From assembly GCA_045105075.1 (NCBI GenBank), contig JBGCDD010000086.1, positions 1 to 64,000 of the forward strand: a stretch of DNA of 64,000 nt. The letters run 5' to 3'. Of the stretch, positions 42,762-51,053 are shown piece after piece (position 1 is the stretch's first letter; each line of letters begins with the position of its first letter). The position numbers and the translations under genes were made by a program. The notes under the pieces were generated by a model. The model saw nothing but the letters and a program-made list of their open reading frames with translations, was not told the DNA's origin and did no database searches. This stretch comes from JBGCDD01 sp045105075 (GTDB taxonomy: Bacteria > Pseudomonadota > Alphaproteobacteria > Rhodobacterales > Rhodobacteraceae).

Positions 42762-43043
42762 ATGCATTCAGATCGCAATGACAACGCCGCAATCATGATG
42801 GTTAACGTGGCCGGAGTCGTCCTGGCATATGGCTTGCTGGGCGCGTCGCTTTGGTTGTCGACAGATGTACCGCTCGCCACCAAAGGATATTGGGCGATGG
42901 GCGTCATCTTGCTGTCGCTTAGCCTGATCAACGTGGTCAAATACCGCTTTGACAACAAATCGAGCGAAGACCGCATCCGTAAGATTGAAGATGCACGCAA
43001 CGAAAAACTGCTGGAAGACTTCGTGGCTGACCCCAAGCCCTAA
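42762..43043 (+). CDS. YiaA/YiaB-type two-helix inner-membrane protein
   Basis: The 93 residues contain two membrane segments, MMVNVAGVVLAYGLLGASLW and TKGYWAMGVILLSLSLINVV, joined by a short periplasm-facing loop. A charged tail follows (KYRFDNKSSEDRIRKIEDAR). The KGYWxMGxxLL pattern suits the YiaA/B domain. It follows pspA by 98 bases and probably forms a partner in the stress module. 43044-43372 downstream holds no supported gene. Confidence 0.75.
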   Translation: MHSDRNDNAAIMMVNVAGVVLAYGLLGASLWLSTDVPLATKGYWAMGVILLSLSLINVVKYRFDNKSSEDRIRKIEDARNEKLLEDFVADPKP

Positions 43044-43372
43044 GCTCCCACTGCGTCGGATCGCCCGTCAGATTTGCGCTTCGACCCTGCGACCTCAGCG
43101 CGACAGTTGGCCTGTGCAACGGGCCAACATGTCGCGTTTGGTGCGTTTGGACCCTCAATATGAAGGTGCGGCGGCACCTGATTTACGCTCCGTTGATCGA
43201 CGCATGATCCAGAAAAAATCGGCCAAAGCGATGCCGGAAACCCGCCCTGCAAAGTTAAACTGAGACATTAAGAACACAGCCTAGGCCCCCGATTTAAAAC
43301 ATCTTTCTTTGATGATTCGGCTCTGTTAACCCTTCGTTAATAAAAAAAACGAGTAGGCAGGCAAGCAGGCAA

Positions 43373-44434
43373 ATGAAAACGGGCTTTCGTGGCACGTTCG
43401 TCATTTCTTGGTCGCAAACGGATATAGATGGTCTGGATTCAGCGCCAATAGACGCGCTGCAGGCTGGCGCGGCGTGGGCGTGGCATGGCGAAGCTGTGCG
43501 CGTGGACGGGCCGAATGATTTGTTGCGGCTGGATATGGCGGACGGTGAAGCCGACATTCGCAAACGGGCCGCACGCAAAGTGCGACGACTGGTTGGGGCT
43601 GTTGTGCAAAATACCAAGAACATCGATTTGGTCGAGGTTCAGGATCCGCTGATGGACAGCAGTTTTGTTGTCACCAACGGCGCCCAGAGCTTTACGGTTA
43701 CTTTGATCGAGGTTGGCACCGACCGACCTCCGTTGTTGATGTTTCTCGATGAAATGCCGCCGCGTAACACCGACCTTTGGGTGGTGCACCAATCCCTGGG
43801 GACCAAGCGCAAGCGTTCGACACCGGAAGAGGGCGGTGTGATCTGTTTCACCCCCGGCACCCGGATACTGACCCCAAATGGCCCCGTGCCAGTGCAGGAT
43901 CTGCGCCCCGGAGACACAGTGCAGACCCGCGACAGTGGGCCACAAGACGTGTTGTGGACCGGCCAGCGCCGCATGACAGGGGCACGTCTTTTTGTGATGC
44001 CGCACCTTCGCCCGGTTCGGATTCGCACCGGTGCTCTGGGGATCGATCGCCCGGATCAGGAATTGCTGGTGTCGCCTGAACACCGAATGCTGGTACGCGG
44101 CCCGGCGGCGCAGGCGCTGTTCAATGCGCCCGAAGTTCTGGTCGCAGCGCGCGATCTGATCAATGGCAGCACAATCGCCGTGGATCTGGTGGCGCGTGAA
44201 ATCACATATGTGCACGTATTGTTGCCCAGCCACCAGATTTTGTGGGCCAATGGCGTCGAAACCGAGAGCTTCCACCCGGCAAACGCCGCTTTTGACAGCC
44301 TCAGTGCCACCGACCGAACCCGGCTTTTGGCACAGCTGCCCGAGTTGGAGCATGACCCGCACAGCTATGGCGATTTCGCCCGGCGCAATCTCTCGGCGTC
44401 CGAAGCCGCCATTTTGCGCTACGAGGCCGCGTGA
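43373..44434 (+). CDS. Hint-domain protein
   Basis: The 353-residue protein has an N-terminal region of about 155 residues without a known fold. A Hint domain starts at the cysteine in CFTPGTRILTPNGPVPVQDL. It contains RPGDTVQTRDSGPQDVLWTG and SPEHRMLVRGPAA, and ends HQILWANGVETESFHP. This matches the Hint (hedgehog/intein) module common in Rhodobacteraceae, thought to cleave itself at the cysteine. No extein-like C-terminal fusion beyond about 50 residues is present. Its promoter region (43264-43372) is AT-rich. Confidence 0.85.
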   Translation: MKTGFRGTFVISWSQTDIDGLDSAPIDALQAGAAWAWHGEAVRVDGPNDLLRLDMADGEADIRKRAARKVRRLVGAVVQNTKNIDLVEVQDPLMDSSFVVTNGAQSFTVTLIEVGTDRPPLLMFLDEMPPRNTDLWVVHQSLGTKRKRSTPEEGGVICFTPGTRILTPNGPVPVQDLRPGDTVQTRDSGPQDVLWTGQRRMTGARLFVMPHLRPVRIRTGALGIDRPDQELLVSPEHRMLVRGPAAQALFNAPEVLVAARDLINGSTIAVDLVAREITYVHVLLPSHQILWANGVETESFHPANAAFDSLSATDRTRLLAQLPELEHDPHSYGDFARRNLSASEAAILRYEAA

Positions 44435-44441
44435 TCGGCGG

Positions 44442-44469
44442 TTGACACCCCAAACCGAGCGCCTATAAG
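44442..44469 (+). promoter_or_regulatory. Sigma70-type promoter of rpsD
   Basis: TTGACA at 44442-44447 and TATAAG at 44464-44469 are separated by 16 bases and lie 107 bases before the rpsD start. This is the closest match to consensus in the window. The roughly 100-base leader could carry S4 autoregulation, which is known in other bacteria. Confidence 0.75.
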
Positions 44470-44575
44470 CGCTGCTTCATTGGTGTTGGTGGACCCTGCA
44501 AAGGGTTTCCTGTCGTTCCGGCCAAATCCGGAAAGAGGACAACGCCCTTCGAAACACAAACGAAGGAGATCAGCC

Positions 44576-45196
44576 GTGACCAAACGCACGTCTGCCAAGT
44601 ACAAAATCGATCGCCGCATGGGCGAAAACATTTGGGGCCGCCCCAAATCCCCTGTAAATCGTCGTGAATATGGCCCCGGTCAGCACGGTCAGCGCCGCAA
44701 GGGCAAGCTTTCGGATTTTGGTATCCAGCTGCGCGCCAAGCAAAAGCTCAAAGGTTACTACGGCGACCTGACCGAAAAACAGTTCCGCCGCATTTATTCC
44801 GAAGCCGAGCGGGTCAAGGGCGACACCGGTGAAAACCTGATTGGTTTGTTGGAACGCCGTCTGGACGCCGTTGTCTACCGTGCCAAATTCGTGCCAACCG
44901 TGTTTGCCGCGCGCCAGTTCGTGAACCACGGCCACGTCAAGGTGAACGGCAAAAAGGTCAACATCCCCTCCTACCGCGTCAAAGAAGGCGATGTGATCGA
45001 GGTGCGTGATCGCTCCAAGCAGTTGACCGTGGTTCTTGAAGCCGTCCAATTGCCCGAGCGTGACGTGCCCGACTACCTTGATGTCGACCACTCCAAACTG
45101 ACCTGCACCTTCGTGCGCGCGCCCAACCTTGGCGACGTGCCGTACCCGGTGATGATGGAACCAAATCTGGTTGTGGAATTTTACGCCAAAAACTAA
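44576..45196 (+). CDS. rpsD: 30S ribosomal protein S4
   Basis: The GTG at 44576, behind GAAGGAGAT, gives 206 residues beginning VTKRTSAKYKIDRRMGENIW. RREYGPGQHGQRRKGKLSDF and the S4 RNA-binding domain (LERRLDAVVYRAKFVPTVFA, then QFVNHGHVKVNGKKVNIPSY) follow. S4 starts assembly of the small subunit. It stands apart from the alpha operon here, transcribed alone, with its own promoter and terminator. Confidence 0.98.
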   Translation: MTKRTSAKYKIDRRMGENIWGRPKSPVNRREYGPGQHGQRRKGKLSDFGIQLRAKQKLKGYYGDLTEKQFRRIYSEAERVKGDTGENLIGLLERRLDAVVYRAKFVPTVFAARQFVNHGHVKVNGKKVNIPSYRVKEGDVIEVRDRSKQLTVVLEAVQLPERDVPDYLDVDHSKLTCTFVRAPNLGDVPYPVMMEPNLVVEFYAKN

Positions 45197-45220
45197 GGCT
45201 CAATTGGTCTTATCCGATCA

Positions 45221-45259
45221 AAGCGCCGTGCAAGCCCATCTTGCACGGCGCTTTTTTTT
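45221..45259 (+). terminator. Intrinsic terminator of rpsD
   Basis: AAGCGCCGTGCAAG pairs perfectly with CTTGCACGGCGCTT (14 bp, 5-base loop) and runs into eight T residues. This is the strongest terminator in the window. Confidence 0.96.
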
Positions 45260-45327
45260 GCCCTGATGTGCGGGGCTTTTCACGGCTCTGCCACCCCGTT
45301 ATACCGCCTAGACAAGGAGCGTTTGAG

Positions 45328-46410
45328 ATGAACAAGATCACCCCTCAGCCCGGCATTCTGGACATTGAACTCTATCAGGGCGGTGCGGCGCATGTGGCGG
45401 GCGTGGCCAATGTGATCAAACTCAGCTCGAACGAAAACCCGCTGGGGCCAAGCCCCGCCGCGATCCAGGCGGTGCGCGACAGTGCCAGCACGCTCAACCG
45501 CTATCCGTCGTCCGATCACGCCGGTTTGCGCAGTGCGATTGGGCAGGTCATGGGCCTTGATCCCGCGCGGATTCTGTGCGGCGTCGGCAGTGACGAGGTG
45601 CTTGCGTTTTTGTGCCAAGCCTATGCCGGTCCGGGTGACGAGGTGATTTACACCGAGCATGGATTTGGCCTTTACCGGATCTACGCGCTGTCGGTCGGCG
45701 CCACCCCGGTTGAAGTGCCCGAACGGGACCGCGTGATCGATGTGGATGCGATTCTGGCGGGGTGCAGCGACCGCACACGCCTTGTTTTCATCGCCAATCC
45801 GGCCAATCCCACTGGCACGATGTTGGGCGCCGCTGAAGTTGCGCGGCTGGCCGAAGGCTTGCCAAAAGGCGTGCTGTTGGTGCTCGACGGGGCCTATGCG
45901 GATTTCGTCGAAGGCTTTGATGGCGGTGTGTCGTTGATCGATCAGCGCGACAACGTGGTGATGACCCGCACCTTTTCCAAATTGCACGGGCTGGGCGGCA
46001 TGCGTGTGGGCTGGGGCTATGGGCCAAAGGATGTAATCGACGTGCTGAACCGGGTGCGCGGGCCGTTCAACCTGTCGGGAACCGCGCTGGTCGCGGCCGA
46101 AGCGGCGATCCGTGACACCGGATATGCCGATCATTGCCGCGCTGAAAATGCCAAATGGCGCACTTGGCTCGCTGACGCGCTGGCCGAACTGGGCGTGGTT
46201 TCGGACACATCTTGCGCAAACTTCATCCTGGCCCGTTTTGCAGATGCTGCCGAAGCGACGGCCTGCGACGCTTACCTGAAAACCCAAGGGCTGATTGTGC
46301 GCCACGTTGCCAGCTATAAACTGCCCCACGCGCTGCGCATCACCGTGGGCGACGAAACTGGGTGCCGCCGGATTGCAGAGGCGATCGCCGCCTTCAAGGC
46401 TTCGTCATGA
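45328..46410 (+). CDS. hisC: Histidinol-phosphate/aromatic aminotransferase
   Basis: AAGGAG precedes the ATG at 45328; 360 residues. Class I/II PLP motifs are present: VIKLSSNENPLGPSPAAI near 30, VFIANPANPTGT near 155, and the Schiff-base lysine in TRTFSKLHGLGGMRVGWGYG near 220. HisC uses histidinol phosphate, but genes placed directly before tyrC often act also on aromatic 2-oxo acids. The 4-base overlap with tyrC supports a phenylalanine/tyrosine role in addition. Confidence 0.93.
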   Translation: MNKITPQPGILDIELYQGGAAHVAGVANVIKLSSNENPLGPSPAAIQAVRDSASTLNRYPSSDHAGLRSAIGQVMGLDPARILCGVGSDEVLAFLCQAYAGPGDEVIYTEHGFGLYRIYALSVGATPVEVPERDRVIDVDAILAGCSDRTRLVFIANPANPTGTMLGAAEVARLAEGLPKGVLLVLDGAYADFVEGFDGGVSLIDQRDNVVMTRTFSKLHGLGGMRVGWGYGPKDVIDVLNRVRGPFNLSGTALVAAEAAIRDTGYADHCRAENAKWRTWLADALAELGVVSDTSCANFILARFADAAEATACDAYLKTQGLIVRHVASYKLPHALRITVGDETGCRRIAEAIAAFKASS

Positions 46411-47327
46411 GCGCGCCAATTTACCCCCGTGTGGCGTTGATCGGGCTGGGCCTGATCGCGTCTTCGATGTTCTGGGCGATGAAACGCGCCGGCCTGGCCG
46501 GTGAGGTGACAGGCTTTGCCCGATCGCAAGAAACCCGCGATAAGGCGCGCCAGATTGGTCTTTGCGACCGGGTCTGCGACAGTGTCGCCGAAGCGGTGGC
46601 CGACGCCGATTTGGTGGTGCTGGCTGTTCCGATTGGGGCAATGGGCCCGCTGGCGCGTGATATTGCCCCCTATCTGAAACCAGGTGCAACTGTCACAGAT
46701 GTTGGTTCGGTCAAACGCGACGTGATCCGTTCAGTTGGGCCGCATCTGCCTGATAACGTGCACTTTATTCCAGGTCACCCGATGGCAGGAACCGAACATT
46801 CGGGCCCCGAATCTGGCTTTGCCGAGCTGTTTGACGAACGCTGGTGCTTGCTTGTTCCTGTAGAAGGCTCTGCGCAACCGGCGGTCGATCAACTGACGCG
46901 ATATTGGAAAGGGCTGGGTGCCAACGTCGAGATCATGGACCCGGATCATCACGATCTGGTCTGCGCCGTAACCAGCCACGCACCGCACCTGATTGCTTAC
47001 ACGATGGTTGGTGTGGCTGACGATCTGCGCAAAGTCACCGACTATGAGGTGATCAAGTTTTCCGCCGCTGGTTTTCGCGACTTCACCAGGATCGCGGCCA
47101 GTGATCCGACCATGTGGCGCGACGTTTTCCTGACGAATAAGGACGCAACACTCGAGATTTTGGGCCGGTTCACCGAAGAGCTTTTTGCACTGCAGCGCGC
47201 CATCCGCAAAGGCGATGGCGAGCATTTGCATGCCTATTTTACCCGCACACGTGCCATCCGGCGCGGCATCATTGAAGCGGGCCAAGACACCGACGCGCCG
47301 GATTTTGGGCGCAAAAAGGGGGCGTAA
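46407..47327 (+). CDS. tyrC: Prephenate/cyclohexadienyl dehydrogenase
   Basis: The start ATG at 46407 overlaps the hisC stop (ATGA). The NAD loop is VALIGLGLIASSMFWAMKRA. DVGSVKRDVIRSV near 100 and FIPGHPMAGTEHSGPESGFA near 122 (catalytic histidine) are diagnostic of TyrA-type dehydrogenases. 306 residues without chorismate mutase or ACT domains indicate the monofunctional form. It oxidatively decarboxylates prephenate or arogenate on the way to tyrosine. Confidence 0.94.
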   Translation: MSAPIYPRVALIGLGLIASSMFWAMKRAGLAGEVTGFARSQETRDKARQIGLCDRVCDSVAEAVADADLVVLAVPIGAMGPLARDIAPYLKPGATVTDVGSVKRDVIRSVGPHLPDNVHFIPGHPMAGTEHSGPESGFAELFDERWCLLVPVEGSAQPAVDQLTRYWKGLGANVEIMDPDHHDLVCAVTSHAPHLIAYTMVGVADDLRKVTDYEVIKFSAAGFRDFTRIAASDPTMWRDVFLTNKDATLEILGRFTEELFALQRAIRKGDGEHLHAYFTRTRAIRRGIIEAGQDTDAPDFGRKKGA

Positions 47328-48181
47328 TGCGTATCAGTCTGGTTTGTTTAACCCTTATTTTCAGTGGCCTGCCGCTGTTTGCGAAAGTGCCTGACGGTAC
47401 GGTGCGCCCGGTTGCGCGCGCGCAGGCCGAGGCGCCGGTGATTTTGCGCCCTAAACTGCGCCCGTTGCTATCGCCCACTGATACCGATGAGATCGCAAAA
47501 GCCATCATTGCGGTGCGGTTGCGCCCCTCGCTGCGCCCGCCGTCTGAGCAAATGCTGGGTGTGGCCGAACGTCCCGAAGGGCTGCCCTTTGCCAGCCCGG
47601 AAATCTCGTCGCGACCCTGGTTGCGCCCTGATGGCATCCTGGAAAAGGCGATGGCCAAGCGTCGGCTGCGTCGCAAAGGTGCTGTGTGCGGCGACATCGA
47701 CATTCAGGGCGAAGAGGTTGGATATGTGCCCGGCCGCATCAGCGCCTGTGGCATCAAGGACGCGGTGAAAATCCGCGCCGTGTCGGGCATCAGTCTGAGC
47801 CAGGAGGCTTTGGTGAATTGTCGCACAGCCAACGCTTTGAAGAAATGGATCGAAAAAGGCGTCGAACCGGCGTTTCGTGGCAATCCCGTGGTTAAGTTGA
47901 AAGTGGCCGCACATTATGCCTGTCGCACGCGCAACAACCGTCCCGGGGCCAAGATTTCCGAGCATGGCAAAGGCAATGCGATCGACATCTCGGCGTTCAC
48001 CCTGCGCGATGGTAAGGTGTTGACAGTGTTGAACAATTGGGGAAACAAAGCGATACGCAAAGTGCACCGCGCCGCGTGTGGACCGTTTGGCACTGTGTTG
48101 GGGCCCAACGCAGACCGGTATCACAAAGATCATTTCCACTTTGACGTAGCGCGTCATCGCGGCGGGCCGTACTGCCGTTAA
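47327..48181 (+). CDS. Extensin-like C-terminal domain protein
   Basis: Its ATG shares one base with the tyrC stop, so all three genes from hisC are translationally coupled. The 284 residues have a signal peptide (ISLVCLTLIFSGLPLFA) and a proline/arginine-rich linker (RPKLRPLLSPTD). The domain contains CGIKDAVKIRAVSGISLSQ, CRTANALKKWIE, SEHGKGNAIDISAF and DHFHFDVARH. The His/Asp pattern resembles LAS/M15-type zinc peptidases, so a wall-hydrolysing role is plausible. Converges with DUF2125; the two stop codons overlap on opposite strands. Confidence 0.88.
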   Translation: MRISLVCLTLIFSGLPLFAKVPDGTVRPVARAQAEAPVILRPKLRPLLSPTDTDEIAKAIIAVRLRPSLRPPSEQMLGVAERPEGLPFASPEISSRPWLRPDGILEKAMAKRRLRRKGAVCGDIDIQGEEVGYVPGRISACGIKDAVKIRAVSGISLSQEALVNCRTANALKKWIEKGVEPAFRGNPVVKLKVAAHYACRTRNNRPGAKISEHGKGNAIDISAFTLRDGKVLTVLNNWGNKAIRKVHRAACGPFGTVLGPNADRYHKDHFHFDVARHRGGPYCR

Positions 48182-49185
48182 CGCAGCACAAAACGGCTCG
48201 TGCGCCCCAGCGGCACCGGGATAAAACCCATTGTGATCACGCCCTCGTTGATGTTGAGCGGCACATCCAGCGCGTCGGGATTGCCAGAACTGCGGGCCAT
48301 AAGATCCAGAAATGTCGTCGCGGTGCGGTTCATGGTGGGCGTCAACGCGCCGGCGGCCTCGGCCACCGCCAGCATGTCGCGCCAGTTTTCTGCCTTGATG
48401 GTGACCTGACCGGTGGGCCATCCCTGATCATCAACCACCAACTTGCCCGCCAGTAAAACCCGCAACGCACCCCAATGCAGGTCTGCCAGTTTCAGATCAA
48501 TTTCAAGCGGTTGCGGGCGGCGATCTTCCAGTGCTGAGATATCCCAGGCGCGATCAAAGCGCACGCTCATATCCAAAGCGAGCGTTTGAAATGTTTCAGG
48601 CACATCGATCACAGCGCGGGTCAGGCGGCGCACCTGATTGCCGGGCTGAAACTGCGCGGCCGATATGTCGATCTGATAGGTTTCGGGCACCGCGCTTTGG
48701 CGCATGGAAACCGTCAGGTCGTCCGCGCTCATCACCGATTGGACGCCTTGGGTGATTTGCCAGGCGCCCGCCGTCAAAGCCAATTCCGCCACGCTGAGCG
48801 CCAGATCAGGGCGCAGATGAAACGCGGCCTCCATCTGATCGGCCACAACAATCAGGTTTTGATCCAGGTAAGACATACGCTGTGGCGTCACTGGAAACGC
48901 CCAAACCTGTCGCCCGGGCCAAATCGCAGGGTTTTTGATGTGCAGATGATCGGCTTGCCAGGCCATTCCGGTTTGCGGATCGGCCAAAGCCGGCGCCTCG
49001 AGCGTGGTGAAATGCTGCGTTGGATAGCCGGAGCTGAAGATATCGCCGTAATCCGCCTGCCATCCAGCCTTGGCTTGCGTTTCGAACCAGTTGACAATGC
49101 TCTGACGCATGACGAAACCCGCGCCATACCAATAGGCAGACCAGAGCAAACAAGCCACAAGTCCTGCTTTGACAAGCCACATCAT
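48178..49185 (-). CDS. DUF2125 domain protein
   Basis: The 335 residues start with a single membrane anchor (LVKAGLVACLLWSAYWYGAG) followed by SIVNWFETQAKAGWQADYGD and a long beta-rich periplasmic part ending VPLNINEGVITMGFIPVPLG. This is the alphaproteobacterial DUF2125 family, of unknown function, reminiscent of AsmA-like lipid-interacting proteins. No conserved partner is seen beside it. Confidence 0.82.
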   Translation of the reverse strand: MMWLVKAGLVACLLWSAYWYGAGFVMRQSIVNWFETQAKAGWQADYGDIFSSGYPTQHFTTLEAPALADPQTGMAWQADHLHIKNPAIWPGRQVWAFPVTPQRMSYLDQNLIVVADQMEAAFHLRPDLALSVAELALTAGAWQITQGVQSVMSADDLTVSMRQSAVPETYQIDISAAQFQPGNQVRRLTRAVIDVPETFQTLALDMSVRFDRAWDISALEDRRPQPLEIDLKLADLHWGALRVLLAGKLVVDDQGWPTGQVTIKAENWRDMLAVAEAAGALTPTMNRTATTFLDLMARSSGNPDALDVPLNINEGVITMGFIPVPLGRTSRFVLR

Positions 49186-49250
49186 GCGCTGCCCCTTTTC
49201 CCCGTCTCAAGTTTGCTGTTTATAGACGCGAAACAATGAGGACCAGTGCG

Positions 49251-49781
49251 ATGACCCTTTGGGTGTTTGGGTATGGATCGCTGCTGTGGGATCCGGGCTT
49301 TCCGGTGGCCCGCACACAGGTGGCGACGCTGCGCGGGTATGCGCGGTCATTCTGCATGCGCTCGATCCACCATCGTGGCAGCGAAGCCAACCCGGGTCTG
49401 GTGCTGGCATTGGACAAGGTTTCGGGCGCCACCTGTCAGGGTTTGGCGCTGCAAGTTGAACCCGGTCACGAAGACCAGACGCTGGTTTATCTGCGCGAGC
49501 GCGAGTTGATTTCCTCTGCCTATGTCGAAAAAAACCTCACCGTCACGCTCGAGGACGGCACGAATGTCGACGCCGTGACCTATGTGATCGACGGCGCGCA
49601 CGTGCAATATTGCGGCGGATTGGCGCTTGAGGAACAGGCCCAAATCATCCGTCATGCGGTCGGCGGGCGCGGTCCCAACACCGACTATCTTTTCAACACA
49701 ACCAATCATCTCAGTCAGATTGGACTAGCAGATCCCGATCTTGACTGGCTCGCCACGCGGGTCAAAGCGTTGATGGTATAA
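49251..49781 (+). CDS. Glutathione-specific gamma-glutamylcyclotransferase (ChaC type)
   Basis: GAGGA lies 8 bases before the ATG at 49251 (176 residues); an ATG at 49236 is the alternative. The family motif FGYGSLLWDPGFPV is at the N-terminus. MRSIHHRGSEANPGLVLAL, then VYLRERELISSAY-like residues and the glutamate-bearing YVIDGAHVQYCGGLA follow. It cleaves glutathione to 5-oxoproline and Cys-Gly. Together with ggt at 6789 the window carries both a periplasmic and a cytoplasmic route of glutathione turnover. Confidence 0.92.
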   Translation: MTLWVFGYGSLLWDPGFPVARTQVATLRGYARSFCMRSIHHRGSEANPGLVLALDKVSGATCQGLALQVEPGHEDQTLVYLRERELISSAYVEKNLTVTLEDGTNVDAVTYVIDGAHVQYCGGLALEEQAQIIRHAVGGRGPNTDYLFNTTNHLSQIGLADPDLDWLATRVKALMV

Positions 49782-49862
49782 AACCTTGGCGCTTCCTCTT
49801 ATGATTCGATACTCGTTAATCAGTGCAAAAGAAAAGCAAGACCTTTGTCAGGACCCCAGCCC

Positions 49863-51050
49863 ATGATGTCGTCAGACGACAAGCCAAGGCCGCAATTTTC
49901 GCAACCCTTCAGCCAGATTCTAACCATGCTGATCGTGCTGGGGTTGGCTGGGTTGGGCGTGATGGTGGCTCTGCCGCGCGTTTTGCCGGTGTTCGAGGCC
50001 AACCCCTATCTCAACGGATTCATCTTTTTTGTCTTTGTGATCGGTGTGATCGCCTGTTTTTGGCAGGTCTTGCAGCTGATCGGTTCAGTGCGGTGGATCG
50101 AACGCTTTGCCAGCGGCGACAATTACAGCACCAACCGTCCGCCGCGGCTGTTGGCGCCTTTGGCGTCGCTCCTGCGGTCGCGCGGCGCGCATATGCAGCT
50201 GCCGGCTTCGTCTACACGCTCGATCCTGGATTCTGTGGCCACGCGGGTTGATGAGGCCCGCGAAATCACGCGTTATATCGTCAACTTATTGATCTTTCTC
50301 GGGCTTTTGGGCACGTTCTATGGCCTTGCTACGACCGTTCCCGCCGTGGTCGAAACCATCCGCAGCCTTGCGCCGCGCGAAGGCGAAGAAGCAATTGCTG
50401 TTTTCAACCGGCTGATGACCGGGCTTGAGGCGCAACTTGGTGGCATGGGGGTCGCGTTTGCATCTTCGCTGTTGGGTCTGGCCGGATCGTTGATTGTGGG
50501 GCTGCTCGAGCTGTTTGCCGGGCACGGACAGAACAGGTTCTACCGCGAACTTGAGGAATGGCTGTCTTCGATCACACGGGTCGGGTTTTCGTCGGGCGAG
50601 GATTCTGGCGGCGATGCAGGGGCCATGGGCGGATTGGTTGATCACATGGCCCAGCAAATGGAAACGCTGCAAACGCTTTATATCGAATCCGATGCGGCGC
50701 GGCGCGAAACAGATGAAAAACTGGGCGCCCTGATTGATGCGCTGAGTGACAAGCCCAGTGCCGCAGCGCCGTCAGAGGGGCTTGGCGAGGCGCTGGAACG
50801 GGTGGCGCAAGGGCAGGAAACCTTGATCGAACTGATCCGCGCACAGCCTCCGGGTGAAGGGATTGATCCGGAAAGCCGCATGCGTTTGCGCTCAATTGAT
50901 GTGCAAATGCTGCGGATTCTCGAAGAAATTTCAGCCGGCCGGCAGGAAAGCATGTCGGAGCTGCGCAAAGACATCGACCTTTTGGTCAAAGCGCTGAGCC
51001 GGCCGCGCGGTGGGAATCGTCTGCGCGGTGGCGCCGGCGAGCAGGATTAA
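49863..51050 (+). CDS. MotA/TolQ/ExbB-type proton-channel subunit
   Basis: AGGA lies 9 bases before the ATG at 49863 (395 residues). Four membrane helices are visible at about 19-44, 52-74, 140-165 and 195-220. The latter two (NLLIFLGLLGTFYGLATTVP and GMGVAFASSLLGLAGSLIVG) are the conserved MotA/TolQ/ExbB core. A cytoplasmic tail of about 170 residues follows, with weak coiled-coil character and an R/E-rich end. Four bases separate it from the MotB-like gene. The pair should form a proton-driven motor-like complex. It is not the flagellar MotA. Confidence 0.88.
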   Translation: MMSSDDKPRPQFSQPFSQILTMLIVLGLAGLGVMVALPRVLPVFEANPYLNGFIFFVFVIGVIACFWQVLQLIGSVRWIERFASGDNYSTNRPPRLLAPLASLLRSRGAHMQLPASSTRSILDSVATRVDEAREITRYIVNLLIFLGLLGTFYGLATTVPAVVETIRSLAPREGEEAIAVFNRLMTGLEAQLGGMGVAFASSLLGLAGSLIVGLLELFAGHGQNRFYRELEEWLSSITRVGFSSGEDSGGDAGAMGGLVDHMAQQMETLQTLYIESDAARRETDEKLGALIDALSDKPSAAAPSEGLGEALERVAQGQETLIELIRAQPPGEGIDPESRMRLRSIDVQMLRILEEISAGRQESMSELRKDIDLLVKALSRPRGGNRLRGGAGEQD

Positions 51051-51053
51051 CCC

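Noticed and set aside
43129..43263. 44-codon frame after yiaAB
   Set aside because: No ribosome-binding site and no recognisable family; composition alone is not enough.
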